Positions 31,842-40,811 of a stretch of 42,733 nucleotides of DNA are shown here, one piece after another (the first letter of the stretch is position 1; each line of letters begins with the position of its first letter). The stretch covers positions 1-42,733 of the forward strand of contig JALHMM010000054.1 in assembly GCA_022844045.1 (NCBI GenBank), read 5' to 3'. Under the pieces are notes generated by a model, which made no database searches, was not told the DNA's origin, and was given only the letters and a program-made list of their open reading frames with translations. The stretch comes from Reyranellaceae bacterium. Its GTDB lineage: Bacteria; Pseudomonadota; Alphaproteobacteria; Reyranellales; Reyranellaceae. A program made the position numbers and the translations under genes.

Positions 31842-32534
31842 TCAGGAGGCGGGCTGCTGTTCCCTGGCGGACACGGCCCTGATGGTCGGCCGCATCGGCG
31901 CCGTCACCATCGCCGCGATGTCCAGCACCCGCCAGCGGGCGACCGCGCTGGCGCCGGCGACCGTGGTGCCCTTGTCATAGACGCGGCCGTAGTCGACCTG
32001 GCGCAGGAAGCGTTCGAGCAAGCTCGCGAAGTTGCGCAGGCCCTCGACCCGGAAGTGGCCATAGTGGCAGTCGAACAGATGGTATCGATCGCCCTCGCGC
32101 TGGGCGGCGAGCGCGTGGACGCGGCCGGTACGGCTCATCTCGAAATAGTACAGGCCGTCGCCGTAGGAGAGCCGGGCAAGCACCAGATGCGCGTTGATCG
32201 GCTGGGTCGTGTGCATGTAGCGGCGATCGCTCACGGTCACGCCATACTGGCGCAGCACGGTCTCGACTCGCGGCAGCACGCGTTGGCCGAGACTGCGGCA
32301 GAGCGCCTGGTCGCGCATCACTTCAGTGGGCGCGCCCTCCGATACCGGCCCCTCCGGCTCCCCGCGCATGGCGAAGGCGAAGTCCTGGTCCCAGGCGCGC
32401 TTGCCGATCCAGCAGAGCGCGTAGCCGACGCCTTCGCTCAGCGACGCCCAGCCCTCGTTCATGGCGTAGACGAGCTCGCCGCGCGCCAGCGCGTCGAGCT
32501 GGACCTGGCTCCATGGAAACGCCCCGTTCTCCAT
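31842..32534 (-). CDS. C58-like protease homologue lacking the catalytic cysteine
   Basis: A paralogue, about 230 residues, of the downstream C58-like gene. The homologous block EGVGYALCW has Gly (near residue 35 from this start) where the neighbour has the catalytic Cys, while the His (RVHALAAQR) and Asp (LFDCHYGHF) positions are kept. The Asn after the Asp has changed to His. It is predicted to be catalytically dead by the thiol route, and may bind the same substrate or regulate its neighbour. ATG 32534 and GTG 32543 are both possible starts; GGGAG is near either. The stop is about 100 bases from the neighbour's start. The pairing suggests duplication and divergence. Confidence 0.62.
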   Translation of the reverse strand: MENGAFPWSQVQLDALARGELVYAMNEGWASLSEGVGYALCWIGKRAWDQDFAFAMRGEPEGPVSEGAPTEVMRDQALCRSLGQRVLPRVETVLRQYGVTVSDRRYMHTTQPINAHLVLARLSYGDGLYYFEMSRTGRVHALAAQREGDRYHLFDCHYGHFRVEGLRNFASLLERFLRQVDYGRVYDKGTTVAGASAVARWRVLDIAAMVTAPMRPTIRAVSAREQQPAS

Positions 32535-32658
32535 GCTTGTCACGCTCTCCCTGCCACCTCGTTCTTACGAGATGGCGCGGACAATACCAAGGGTCTCGAA
32601 CAGCGCTGTTACCGGCGCGACAGGGTCAGGGCTGTCGCATATTGCTTTCAAGAGGCTG

Positions 32659-32790
32659 GGGGCGCGCCACTCCAGTGGCGCGGCGGACGAGCGAGAAAAC
32701 GCGCCACTGGAGTGGCGCGCCCCGACCACAACAGCAGCTTTCTTGTTCTTTGGGCCGGTCATGAGCGCCGCTGGAGCGGCGCGGCCCGAA
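32659..32790. repeat. Cluster of GCGCCACTGGAGTGGCGC-type palindromes
   Basis: At 32665-32725 two copies of the palindrome (GCGCCACTCCAGTGGCGC and its inverse GCGCCACTGGAGTGGCGC) face each other across about 25 bases, forming a larger inverted repeat that starts with GGGGGCGCGCC and ends with GGCGCGCCCC. A related hairpin GAGCGCCGCTGGAGCGGCGC follows at about 32762. The element matches that at the left window edge. No gene is seen in this part (32544-32831). Confidence 0.8.
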
Positions 32791-32831
32791 GACAGCCAGC
32801 AATCGATATGCGAGCGCCCCGCGCGACAAGG

Positions 32832-33836
32832 TCAGGCGGCGCGTTCGGCCGTCATGCGCTCGCGCAAGCCGGCGACGATCTCGAAGGAGCGCAGGCGCGC
32901 CTGGTGGTCGAAGATCTGGCTGGCGATCATGACCTCGTCGACGCCGGTCTCGGCGATGAAGGCGGCGAGGCCGCGGCGCACGGTGTCGGGCGAGCCGACC
33001 ACGGCGCGGCGCTGAGCGTGCTGCACCTGCGCCTTCTCGTGCGGCGTCCAGTAGGTGTCCATGTCGTCGATCGGCGGCTGCAGCGGCGTGGGCGTACCGC
33101 GGCGCAGGTTGATGAATTGCTGCTGCGCCGAGGTGAACAGCCGGCGCGCCTCCGCGTCGGTGTCGGCGGCGAAGGTCGAGACGCCGGCCAGCGCGTAGGA
33201 CCGCTGGAGGTATTCCGACGGCTTGAATTCGGCGCGATAGATCTTCAGCGCCTCGATCAGGTAGTCGGGCGCGAAATGCGAGGCGAAGCCGAAGGGCAGG
33301 CCGAAATGGGCCGCGACCTGGGCGCCGAACAGGCTGGAGCCCAGGATCCAGACCGGCACGTCCAGGCCCTCGCCGGGCACGGCGCGCACCGCCTGGTCGG
33401 GGACCGCCGGGCGGAACCAGGCCAGCAGCTCCTGCACGTCCTGCGGAAAACTGTCGGCGGCGTTGAAGTAGCGGCGCAGCGCCTGGGCGGTACGCTGGTC
33501 GGTGCCGGGCGCGCGGCCCAGCCCCAGATCGATGCGGCCGGGATAGAGCGATTCCAGGGTGCCGAACTGCTCGGCGATCATCAGCGGCGCGTGGTTGGGC
33601 AGCATGATGCCGCCGGAGCCGACGCGGATGGTGCTGGTGCCTTCCGCGACGTAGCCGATGGCCACCGCCGTGGCGCTGCTGGCGATGCCCGGCATGTTGT
33701 GGTGCTCGGCCAGCCAGAAGCGCTTGTAACCCCACTTTTCGGCGTGCCGCGCCAGGTCGCGGCTGTTGTGCAACGCCTGGCGGGCATCGGAGCCGGCCAG
33801 GATCGGCGACAGGTCGAGAACGGAGAGCTCAATCAC
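32832..33836 (-). CDS. LLM-class flavin-dependent oxidoreductase, MsnO8-like
   Basis: A 334-residue luciferase-like oxidoreductase. The N-terminal [12 protein letters not shown], the block [20 protein letters not shown] and [23 protein letters not shown]...[15 protein letters not shown] are the markers of the MsnO8 subgroup, which uses reduced FMN. The start is GTG 33836 (VIELSVLDL); a longer frame to 33971 has no family match. Divergent from the DHA2-type MFS gene, with about 150 bases between them. The substrate is unknown; a paired expression of a flavoenzyme and an efflux pump would fit a xenobiotic response. Confidence 0.92.
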   Translation of the reverse strand: MIELSVLDLSPILAGSDARQALHNSRDLARHAEKWGYKRFWLAEHHNMPGIASSATAVAIGYVAEGTSTIRVGSGGIMLPNHAPLMIAEQFGTLESLYPGRIDLGLGRAPGTDQRTAQALRRYFNAADSFPQDVQELLAWFRPAVPDQAVRAVPGEGLDVPVWILGSSLFGAQVAAHFGLPFGFASHFAPDYLIEALKIYRAEFKPSEYLQRSYALAGVSTFAADTDAEARRLFTSAQQQFINLRRGTPTPLQPPIDDMDTYWTPHEKAQVQHAQRRAVVGSPDTVRRGLAAFIAETGVDEVMIASQIFDHQARLRSFEIVAGLRERMTAERAA

Positions 33837-33985
33837 GGGGCCTGCCTCTGCAACGCGCTTTGCGCAGATATGGGATGCCTGGGGCGCAGCGCCAATTCCT
33901 TTGCGCGCCCGGGCGCAAGCCCGCAGTGTAGACGGCAAGGCACGAGGGATGGAAACGCACATGTGCGACACGATGGCGAGCTGAG

Positions 33986-35479
33986 ATGGGCGCCATCACC
34001 GGCCGGCAGTGGCTGACCCTGCTGACGGTCCAGTTCACGACGATCCTGTTTGGGCTGACCGCCACCTCGGTGACGGTGATCCTGCCGCAGCTCAAGGGTG
34101 CGCTGTCGGCGACGCAGGACCAGGTCTCCTGGATCCTGACCTTTAATCTCGTCGCCACCGCCGTGGCCACGCCGCTGACCGGCTGGCTGGCCGCCAAGCT
34201 GGGCTGGCGCATGCTGATGGTCTGCTCGGTGATCGGCTTCACCGGCGCCTCGATGCTCTGCGGCATGGTCAGCACCTTGGAAAGCCTGCTGGTGCTGCGC
34301 GTCATCCAGGGTGCCTTCGGGGCGCCGATCTTCCCCATGGGCCAGGCCATTCTGCTGGGCAGTTTCGAGCGCCACCAACATCCCTTCATCATCATGATGT
34401 GGGGCGTGGGCGGCGTGATGGGGCCGATCCTCGGGCCGACCTTCGGCGGCCTGGTCAGCGAGCTGTTCTCCTGGCGCTGGACCTTCTTCCTCATCGCGCC
34501 GCTGGGCCTCATCGCCGGCTCGCTCGCCGCCGCCGTGCTCACCGACCGCGAGAAGGGCACGCGCCGGCCGCTCGACTTCACCGGCTACATCTTCCTCGGC
34601 ATCGCCATCGCTGCCTTCCAGCTGATGTTCGACCGCGGCCAGCGCAACGACTGGTTCGACTCGGCGGAGACCGTCATCGAATGCGGCCTGGCCGTCGTGT
34701 TCTTCGGCATGTTCATCATCCACACGATGACGACGTCGACGCCGCTGGTCGAGCCGGCGACCTTCGCCGACCGCAACTTCGTCGTCGGCGCCACCGTGGC
34801 GGTCATCATGGGCATGCTGCAATACGTGCCCATGGTGCTGTTCCCGCCCATGCTGCAGGAGCTGCGCGGCTATCCCGACGGCATCATCGGCCTGCTTGTG
34901 GCCTCGCGCGGCCTGGGCAATTTCGGCTCGTTCTTCATCGTGGCGCCGCTCACCCGCATCAGCCCGCGCTTCTGCCTGTTCGTCGGCTTCGCCATCCAGG
35001 CGATCGCGGCAATCTGGATGGGCTCGCTCGACATCAACCTCAGCACGTCAGACGTGATGTTCACCAACATGCTGCACGGCCTGGGCTTCGGCCTCAGCTA
35101 CACGCCGATGGCCGTGCTCGCCTTCTCGACTTTGCCCGGCAGCCTGCTGACCCAAGGCAACGCGATGTTCGCGCTGGTGCGCATGCTGGGCAGCAGCATC
35201 TTCATATCGATGACCCTGCTGGTGTTCACGCACTCGGTGGCCGAGGCCAGCGTCAACCTCACCAGCTACATCACCGCCTTGCGCGTCGACGCGCTGCTAC
35301 CCTGGACCACGACCTATGGCGCGCTGGGCAGCGTGGCGACCTACGACCGGCTGGCCAACGAGGTGCAGCGCCAGGCCGGCATGATCGGCTACATCAACGC
35401 CTTCCATCTGATGACCGCGATCACCATCGCCGCCGCACCGCTGGCGTTCCTCTTCGCGCCGAGGGGCGCGGCGCGCTAG
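33986..35479 (+). CDS. MFS drug exporter, DHA2 (EmrB/QacA) type
   Basis: A 497-residue inner-membrane exporter with about fourteen hydrophobic segments. The first helix and following loop ([50 protein letters not shown]) and motif C-like [27 protein letters not shown] are characteristic of EmrB/QacA antiporters. There is no adjacent EmrA-type membrane fusion protein, so it may act alone. It overlaps the convergent binding-protein gene by four bases at its 3' end. No TetR- or MarR-type regulator is next to it, which is unusual for such pumps. Confidence 0.91.
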   Translation: MGAITGRQWLTLLTVQFTTILFGLTATSVTVILPQLKGALSATQDQVSWILTFNLVATAVATPLTGWLAAKLGWRMLMVCSVIGFTGASMLCGMVSTLESLLVLRVIQGAFGAPIFPMGQAILLGSFERHQHPFIIMMWGVGGVMGPILGPTFGGLVSELFSWRWTFFLIAPLGLIAGSLAAAVLTDREKGTRRPLDFTGYIFLGIAIAAFQLMFDRGQRNDWFDSAETVIECGLAVVFFGMFIIHTMTTSTPLVEPATFADRNFVVGATVAVIMGMLQYVPMVLFPPMLQELRGYPDGIIGLLVASRGLGNFGSFFIVAPLTRISPRFCLFVGFAIQAIAAIWMGSLDINLSTSDVMFTNMLHGLGFGLSYTPMAVLAFSTLPGSLLTQGNAMFALVRMLGSSIFISMTLLVFTHSVAEASVNLTSYITALRVDALLPWTTTYGALGSVATYDRLANEVQRQAGMIGYINAFHLMTAITIAAAPLAFLFAPRGAAR

Positions 35480-36201
35480 CCCGGCGGCGCGACCGAGAGG
35501 CCGATGACCTTGTGCTTCTCGATCAGGCTCTTCACGAAGCCCGACTTCTTGGCCTCCTCGACGAAGCTGCGCAGGAACGCCGCGCCCGCCTCGTTGGTCT
35601 TGGCGGTGCCGATGGCCTGCTGCACGGCGGTGAACTGACCGTCGAGGATGCGCGAGCCCGCGACCTTCCGCACGTCGCTCAGCAGGCGCGGCTTGAGGCC
35701 GGCCATGGCTTCGAGCTTGTCTTTGACGAAGAGATCGAGGGCGCCGTCGAGGCCCTCGGCGCGCACCAGGGTGGCGTTCTTGATGTTGCGCTCCAGCCAG
35801 AGGTCGTAGGCGCTGCGCGCGCTGACCGCGATGCGCACGCCCTTGCTGTCGACCGCCGCGACGCTGTTCAGCGGCGAACCCGCCGGCACGAGGTAGGTGG
35901 CCTCGATCTCGACATAGGCGGCGGTGAAGGCGATCTTCTGCGCCCGCGCCGGCTCGGCGCCGATCAGGCCGATATCCCAGGTGTTGGTGCCGCCGGCATC
36001 GGCAAGCTCGCCCGGCGTCTTGTAGGGCAGGTACTTCACCGGCACGCCGAGTTTCTCGGCGATCGCCGCGGCCATGTCGGGGGAAACGCCGGCGGGATCG
36101 CCTGACGGGGTGCGACTGGTCACCAGCAGGAAATTCCCCATGTTGATGGCGGCGCGTAGGACGCCCGTCGGTGCGAGCTGGGCGGCGAGTTCGTGCGGCA
36201 T
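35476..36201 (-). CDS. SBP_bac_3-type solute-binding protein without signal peptide
   Basis: A 241-residue binding protein of the amino-acid ABC transporter receptor family (SBP_bac_3). GVSPDMAAAIAEKLGVPVKYLPY is the conserved N-lobe block, WDIGLIGAEPARAQKIAFTAAYVEIEATYLVPAGSPL the hinge/ligand block. The start is ATG 36201, with GGGGA nine bases upstream. From this start no signal peptide is visible, and the chain begins directly at the family N-lobe. Extending to 36258 gives no signal peptide either. It thus may stay in the cytoplasm or be a decayed receptor. No permease or ATPase is nearby. Confidence 0.83.
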   Translation of the reverse strand: MPHELAAQLAPTGVLRAAINMGNFLLVTSRTPSGDPAGVSPDMAAAIAEKLGVPVKYLPYKTPGELADAGGTNTWDIGLIGAEPARAQKIAFTAAYVEIEATYLVPAGSPLNSVAAVDSKGVRIAVSARSAYDLWLERNIKNATLVRAEGLDGALDLFVKDKLEAMAGLKPRLLSDVRKVAGSRILDGQFTAVQQAIGTAKTNEAGAAFLRSFVEEAKKSGFVKSLIEKHKVIGLSVAPPG

Positions 36202-36290
36202 GGTGTCGTTTCCCCTTTTCAGCGTCGCAGTGGAGCCTTGAAACCGGGGCCGATTCAACCGTCAATGCGGCCATTCGGAGGAGATCACCT

Positions 36291-37565
36291 ATGAAGCGGA
36301 TGAAGTTCGGCGCCTTCCTCGCCCCGCATCACCCGGTCGGCGAGCACCCGACCCTGCAGTTCCAGCGCGACCTGGAGCTCGTCGAGCATCTCGACCACTA
36401 CAATTACGACGAGTTCTGGTGCGGCGAGCATCACTCCAGCGGCTGGGAGATGATCGGCTCCCCTGAAATGTTCCTCGCCGCCGCCGCGATGCGCACCAAG
36501 CGCATCAAGCTGGGCACCGGCGTGGTCTCGCTGCCTTATCACCATCCGTTCAACGTCGCGCAGCGCATCGTGCAGCTCGACCACATGAGCCATGGCCGCG
36601 CGATCTTCGGCACAGGGCCCGGCGCGCTACCCTCCGACGCGCGCACCTTCGGCATCGACCAGGTGCTGCTGCGCGACCGCCAGGACGAGGCGCTGGGCGT
36701 GATCGTGCGGCTGCTCGAGGGCGAGCGCTTCAGCTATAAATGCGACTGGTTCCAGATCAACGAGGGTCAGCTGCAGCTGCTGCCGCTGCAGGACAAGCTG
36801 CCGATGGCGGCGGCCTCGTCCATCAGCCCGTCCGGCATGCAGCTCGCCGGCAAGTACGGCATGGGCGTGCTGTCGATCGCGTCGACCTCGCAGGAAGGCC
36901 TGTCGGCGCTGCCGGTGCAGTGGAGCTTCGCCGAAGAAGCGGCGAAGAAGCACGGCAAGACCGTCGATCGCAGGGACTGGCGCGTGCTGGTCTCCTTCCA
37001 CCTCGCCGAGTCGGCCAAGGACGCCGAGCGCGAGGCGCTCAACGGGCTGTGGTGGTGGCACAACGAGTATCGCGTGCGCGTGCTGGGCCAGCTCGGCGCG
37101 GTGGCGGTGCCCGACCGCTACGAGTTGATGGCGCAGGTCCGTGGCGCCGCCGGCGGCGGCGCCGGCGCCTCGGTCGTGGGCACGCCCGACCAGCTGGTGG
37201 CGATGATCAGGAACCTGCAGCAGGTCACCGGCGGCTTCGGCACCGTGCTGGGCTTCTGCCATGACTGGGCCAACCGCGAGGCCACTTTGCGCTCGTGGGA
37301 GCTGTTCGCGCGCTACGTGATTCCCGAGCTCAACGCCTACACCACGAACCAGAAAGTCTCCGCCGAGTTCCTCGCCGCGCACCAGGCCGAGCTGATGAAG
37401 GGCCGCGCCGAATCGATCCGCGCCACGGTGAAGGGCAACGAGAAGGCGCAAGCCGCGCTCGAGGTGACGATGAAGACCATGGCGGCCGCGCAGCAGGCCG
37501 GCGGCTTCCGCCCCGGCTCGCTGCCGCCGATGGAGGAGATGAAGAAGGTCGGGTCGGACGATTAG
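36291..37565 (+). CDS. LLM-class flavin-dependent monooxygenase
   Basis: A 424-residue luciferase-like flavoenzyme. The N-terminal MKFGAFLAPHHPVGEHPTL, the block YDEFWCGEHHSSGWEMIGSPEMFLAAAAMRT and IKLGTGVVSLPYHHPFNVAQRIVQLDHMS are the usual flavin/substrate barrel elements. The last 60 residues are extra and rich in Lys, Glu and Met. The start is ATG 36291, where GGAGGAG lies seven bases upstream; the open frame continues further back without similarity. It starts divergently from the binding-protein gene 90 bases away. The reductase partner and the substrate cannot be told from sequence. Confidence 0.93.
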   Translation: MKRMKFGAFLAPHHPVGEHPTLQFQRDLELVEHLDHYNYDEFWCGEHHSSGWEMIGSPEMFLAAAAMRTKRIKLGTGVVSLPYHHPFNVAQRIVQLDHMSHGRAIFGTGPGALPSDARTFGIDQVLLRDRQDEALGVIVRLLEGERFSYKCDWFQINEGQLQLLPLQDKLPMAAASSISPSGMQLAGKYGMGVLSIASTSQEGLSALPVQWSFAEEAAKKHGKTVDRRDWRVLVSFHLAESAKDAEREALNGLWWWHNEYRVRVLGQLGAVAVPDRYELMAQVRGAAGGGAGASVVGTPDQLVAMIRNLQQVTGGFGTVLGFCHDWANREATLRSWELFARYVIPELNAYTTNQKVSAEFLAAHQAELMKGRAESIRATVKGNEKAQAALEVTMKTMAAAQQAGGFRPGSLPPMEEMKKVGSDD

Positions 37566-37622
37566 AGCAACGGCCTCCTCGGCATGACAGGGCGATCTCA
37601 TATGGCCGCGTTGGCTTGGCCT

Positions 37623-37750
37623 TACCTTCCCCCGGAGGGGGAAGGTGCCCGAAGGGCGGATGGGGGATGTCGAAGACGGACACCGCGTGTGTTGAAACAT
37701 CCCCCATCCGTCGCGCTTTGCGCGCCACCTTCCCCCTCCGGGGGAAGGTA
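37623..37750. repeat. Nested palindromic repeat, copy E
   Basis: About 128 bp. TACCTTCCCCCGGAGGGGG opens it, inner arms GGATGGGGGATGTCGAAGACG and CATCCCCCATCCG surround a short loop, and the end is the inverse. It lies between the LLM gene and the Bug receptor. Confidence 0.93.
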
Positions 37751-37816
37751 AATCCAAAATCCATATGCGATAGCGCTGCTCGGCATGAGGTGGGGAGTGA
37801 AGAGAGGGAGGGGGTG

Positions 37817-38791
37817 ATGGGCTCGATCTCTCGGCGGGGCCTGCTGGTCGCGTCGGTGGCGGCGACGGTGCTGCCACATCAGGCGTTGGCGCAGGCCTGG
37901 CCGGACAAGGCGGTCAGGATCGTCGTGCCGTTCGGGCCTGGTGGCCCGGCCGATGTCTATGCGCGGGTGCTTGGCCAGGCGCTATCGGATGCGCTCAAGC
38001 AGCCCTTCGTCATCGACAACAAGCCGGGTGCCGGCGCGGTGATCGGCACCGACATCGTGGCGAAGGCACCGCCCGACGGCTACACGCTCCTGATGATGTC
38101 CAACACCCACACCACCAACGAGACCCTGCTGGCCAACAAGCCCTACAAGCTGCTCAAGGACCTGGCGCCTGTGGCGCCGGTGAATTCCTCTGATCTGCTG
38201 ATGGTGGTGCATCCCTCGGTCGAGGCGAAGAGCCTGAAGGAGTTCCTCGATCTGGCGAAGAAGCAGCCGGGCAAGTTGAGCTACGCCTCGTCGGGCCCGG
38301 GAACGCCCTATCACATGGCCGGCGAGCTCTTTAAGTCCATGAGCGGCACCGACATCCTGCACGTGCCGCACAAAAACAGCGGCGACGCGCGCAACTCCGT
38401 GCTGGGCGGCCATGTCCACATGATGCTCGACGCCATCACCGCGATCGCCGGCAACGTCGAAGCCGGCAAGCTGCGCGCGCTCGGCACCACGGGCCAGAAG
38501 CGCTCCAGCATCATGCCCAACCTGCCCACCATCAGCGAAGCCGGCGTGCCCGGCTACGAGGCGACGATCTGGCTCGGTGTCATGGCGCCTTCGGGCACGC
38601 CCGCGGCCGTGATCGACAGACTCAACGCCGAGATCGCCAAGGTGATCGCGCGACCGGAGATCAGCGGCGCCTGGGCCAAGCAGGGCGCCGAGCCGATGAC
38701 AATGGCGCCGGCCGCCTTCGGCACTTTCATCAAGAACGACATCGAGAAGTGGGCCAAGGTGATCCAGACCGCCGGCATCAAAGCACCGTGA
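37817..38791 (+). CDS. Bug-type (TctC family) solute receptor
   Basis: A 324-residue periplasmic receptor. The N-terminus has a Tat-like SRRGLLVAS and a signal end at ALAQ. The mature chain begins AWPDKAVRIVVPFGPGGPADVYARVLG, a family hallmark. FVIDNKPGAGAVIGTDIVAKAPPDGYTLLM and HKNSGDARNSVLGGHVHMM follow. The start is ATG 37817, with AGGGAGGGGG directly upstream. The final codons overlap the GTG of the ModA-like gene (GTGA), so the two are co-translated. No TctAB genes are present. Confidence 0.93.
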   Translation: MGSISRRGLLVASVAATVLPHQALAQAWPDKAVRIVVPFGPGGPADVYARVLGQALSDALKQPFVIDNKPGAGAVIGTDIVAKAPPDGYTLLMMSNTHTTNETLLANKPYKLLKDLAPVAPVNSSDLLMVVHPSVEAKSLKEFLDLAKKQPGKLSYASSGPGTPYHMAGELFKSMSGTDILHVPHKNSGDARNSVLGGHVHMMLDAITAIAGNVEAGKLRALGTTGQKRSSIMPNLPTISEAGVPGYEATIWLGVMAPSGTPAAVIDRLNAEIAKVIARPEISGAWAKQGAEPMTMAPAAFGTFIKNDIEKWAKVIQTAGIKAP

Positions 38792-39483
38792 AGACCCTCC
38801 ACATCCTGAGCGGCGGCGCCGCTCAAGGCCTCGTCGAATCGCTGCGCGCGTCGTTCGAGTCCGCGACCGGCCATCGCATCGAGGGCACCTTCGGCGCCGT
38901 CGGCGCGATGCGCGAAAAGCTGTTGGCCGGCGCGCCCGCCGACCTGCTGATCCTCACCTCGGCCATGATCGCCCGGCTCGAACGCGACGGCCATGTCGTG
39001 TTCGACTCGGCGAAGAACATCGGCAAGGTCGAGACCTCGATCGCCGTGCGGCGTCGTGATCCCGCGCCCTTGATCGACAACGCCGACTCGCTGCGCGCGG
39101 CGCTGCTGGATGCCGACGCGATCCATCTGCCCGATCCGACGCAGGCGACCGCCGGTATCCACTTCGCGAAGGTGCTGGCCGAGCTGGGTATCGCCGATCG
39201 GGTCGCGGCTCGCCTGCGTCCCGCGCCCAACGGCCGGGCGGCGATGCGCGCGCTCGCCGCGTCGAAGGACGCCCGGCCGATCGGCTGCACGCAGGTCACC
39301 GAGATCTTCGCGACGCCGGGCCTCGACCTGGTCGGGCCGCTGCCGCCGAGCTGCGCCCTGCGGACGACCTACACCGTCGCCATCACGCGCCGCGCGCAAT
39401 CACCGGACGCGGCCGCGCGCCTCCTGGCGATGCTAACCGCTGAGTCCGGCCGCGAGACTCGCGGCGAGCTGGGCTTCACATGA
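38788..39483 (+). CDS. ModA-like substrate-binding protein without signal peptide
   Basis: A 231-residue protein with the molybdate-binding protein (type 2 SBP) fold: LHILSGGAAQGLVESLRASFESATG, FGAVGAMREKLLAGAPADLLILTSAMIARL, and IHLPDPTQATAGIHFAKVLAELGI are the expected ligand-loop blocks. It starts with GTG overlapping the Bug receptor stop. From that start there is no signal peptide, so it is predicted cytoplasmic. Many genomes carry similar signal-less ModA-like proteins. A role in transport is therefore doubtful. It is not next to modB or modC. Confidence 0.83.
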   Translation: MKTLHILSGGAAQGLVESLRASFESATGHRIEGTFGAVGAMREKLLAGAPADLLILTSAMIARLERDGHVVFDSAKNIGKVETSIAVRRRDPAPLIDNADSLRAALLDADAIHLPDPTQATAGIHFAKVLAELGIADRVAARLRPAPNGRAAMRALAASKDARPIGCTQVTEIFATPGLDLVGPLPPSCALRTTYTVAITRRAQSPDAAARLLAMLTAESGRETRGELGFT

Positions 39484-39492
39484 TGCCGGGCG

Positions 39493-40212
39493 TCACTTGC
39501 CGCCGCGCGCCTTCTTCCACGCCTCGTAGTCGCGCTTGGCTTCGTCGCCGGCGACCGGGAACAGGCCCTTGAGCGGGCGGCCGCGTGCCACCTCGGCTTC
39601 GGCGAATTCCTCGTACTCGTAGGTCTTCACCGCCTCCTCGGCCACCGCCTCGACGATGTCCGCGGGGATCACCAGCACGGCGTCCTTGTCGCCGACGACG
39701 ATGTCGCCGGGATAGACCGCGACGCCGCCGCAGGCGATCGGCAGCTGCAGGTCGACCGGGCGATGGGCGATCGGGCTGGGTGGCGAGGATGGGCGGCGCA
39801 GATAGGCCGGCAGCCCGGTCTTGGCCACGCCGTCGGTGTCGCGCAGGCCGCCATCGGTGACGATGCCGGCGCAGCCGCGCGCCTTCAGCCGGCCGACATA
39901 GAGATCGCCGGCCGAGGCCGCGCGCGAATCGCCCCGGGAATCGATCATCAGCACGTGGCCCGGCGGGCATTCCTCCATCGCCTGCGGCTGCACCATCGAG
40001 CGGCTGGTCGAGGTCGGTCCGTCCTTGTCCTCACGCGAGGGGATGAAGCGCATGGTGAAGGCGATGCCGACCAGGCGCGGCTGCTCGGGCCGCAAAGGCC
40101 ACACGTCGTAGAGGGTCATCGACTTCAGGCCGCGGCGGTTGAGCACGCCGGTCAGGGTCGAGGTGCCGACGCGGGCCAGCGCCTCGCGCAGGTCGGAACT
40201 CAGGCTGTTCAT
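39493..40212 (-). CDS. RraA-like family protein (aldolase/decarboxylase-like)
   Basis: A 239-residue member of the RraA/HMG aldolase family. The signature G-G-x-R-D is GGLRD (121-125) in the segment GCAGIVTDGGLRDTDGV, providing the arginine and aspartate that bind the acid and metal. GDLYVGRLKARG and GDIVVGDKDAVLVIPADI are also typical. The start is ATG 40212 with GGGAGAG six bases upstream; an open frame to 40389 overlaps the neighbouring gene. Some members cleave 4-hydroxy-4-methyl-2-oxoglutarate or oxaloacetate; others (RraA) bind RNase E. This one is longer than RraA and closer in form to the aldolase group, so a role in acid catabolism is likely. It is convergent with the ModA-like gene (a gap of nine bases). 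Confidence 0.9.
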   Translation of the reverse strand: MNSLSSDLREALARVGTSTLTGVLNRRGLKSMTLYDVWPLRPEQPRLVGIAFTMRFIPSREDKDGPTSTSRSMVQPQAMEECPPGHVLMIDSRGDSRAASAGDLYVGRLKARGCAGIVTDGGLRDTDGVAKTGLPAYLRRPSSPPSPIAHRPVDLQLPIACGGVAVYPGDIVVGDKDAVLVIPADIVEAVAEEAVKTYEYEEFAEAEVARGRPLKGLFPVAGDEAKRDYEAWKKARGGK

Positions 40213-40336
40213 GCGTTTCTCTCCCGGGAACAAGCGGACGCAGTCAACGTCAGGTGCCGCGACGCCGCAAGCCGGCGAATCTCCCCCGGCCGCCCCGGTT
40301 ACGCTGTAAGATGCCTGACAACCCGAGGTGATCGAC

Positions 40337-40756
40337 ATGGTGGCGACGGTAGCGAGCGACGGTCTCGACAGTTTCAGATTGGCCATCACCGGGGTGATGC
40401 GCCGTCAGCGCGAAGGCGTCAGCTTCGCCTGCGACGAGGCCATGCCGCGCGCCGATATCGGCCGCGTGCGCGGGGCGCTGAGCGACCTGGCGCGTGAACA
40501 GGGCTGGGACGTGGCGCCGTCCGAGGAGCCCGACGGCGCCGCCCGCTTCACCCTCACCCATGTCGATCTCAGCAAGTGGTACTCGCCGGCCCAGGAAGGC
40601 GGCGGCTGGAAACGCCACAACTGTCCGGTCTGCGCCGGCGAGCTGAAGGAAGGCCAGCCGGTCATCTGCGTTGGCTTCCCGACCGTGTCGCCTCGGCTGC
40701 TGCATATCGGCTGTCGCCCCGGCACGGTCCGGGCCCAGACGGTGTCGCGCCGTTGA
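40337..40756 (+). CDS. Hypothetical protein with a C-terminal CxxC motif
   Basis: A 139-residue protein that I do not recognise. The C-terminal part has CPVCAGELKEGQPVICVGFP and a later HIGC, together a possible zinc knuckle (C-x2-C ... H/C). The N-terminal part (RRADIGRVRGALSDLAREQGWDVAP-like, helical) is without known fold. The start is ATG 40337 with GAGGTG six bases upstream; a GTG three codons earlier is possible. It is divergent from the RraA gene and followed by the VOC gene after about 55 bases. No function can be proposed. Confidence 0.66.
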   Translation: MVATVASDGLDSFRLAITGVMRRQREGVSFACDEAMPRADIGRVRGALSDLAREQGWDVAPSEEPDGAARFTLTHVDLSKWYSPAQEGGGWKRHNCPVCAGELKEGQPVICVGFPTVSPRLLHIGCRPGTVRAQTVSRR

Positions 40757-40811
40757 GGGGCTAGCCCGGCGATGGCGCCAAGAGTACCATGGCGGCATCA
40801 GGGAGCCCCGC

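Noticed and set aside
31725..34016. A 763-codon open frame on the plus strand
   Set aside because: It runs opposite to the two C58-like genes and the MsnO8-type gene, is rich in Arg, Ala, Gly and His as expected for a shadow frame in GC-rich DNA, and has no recognisable domain.
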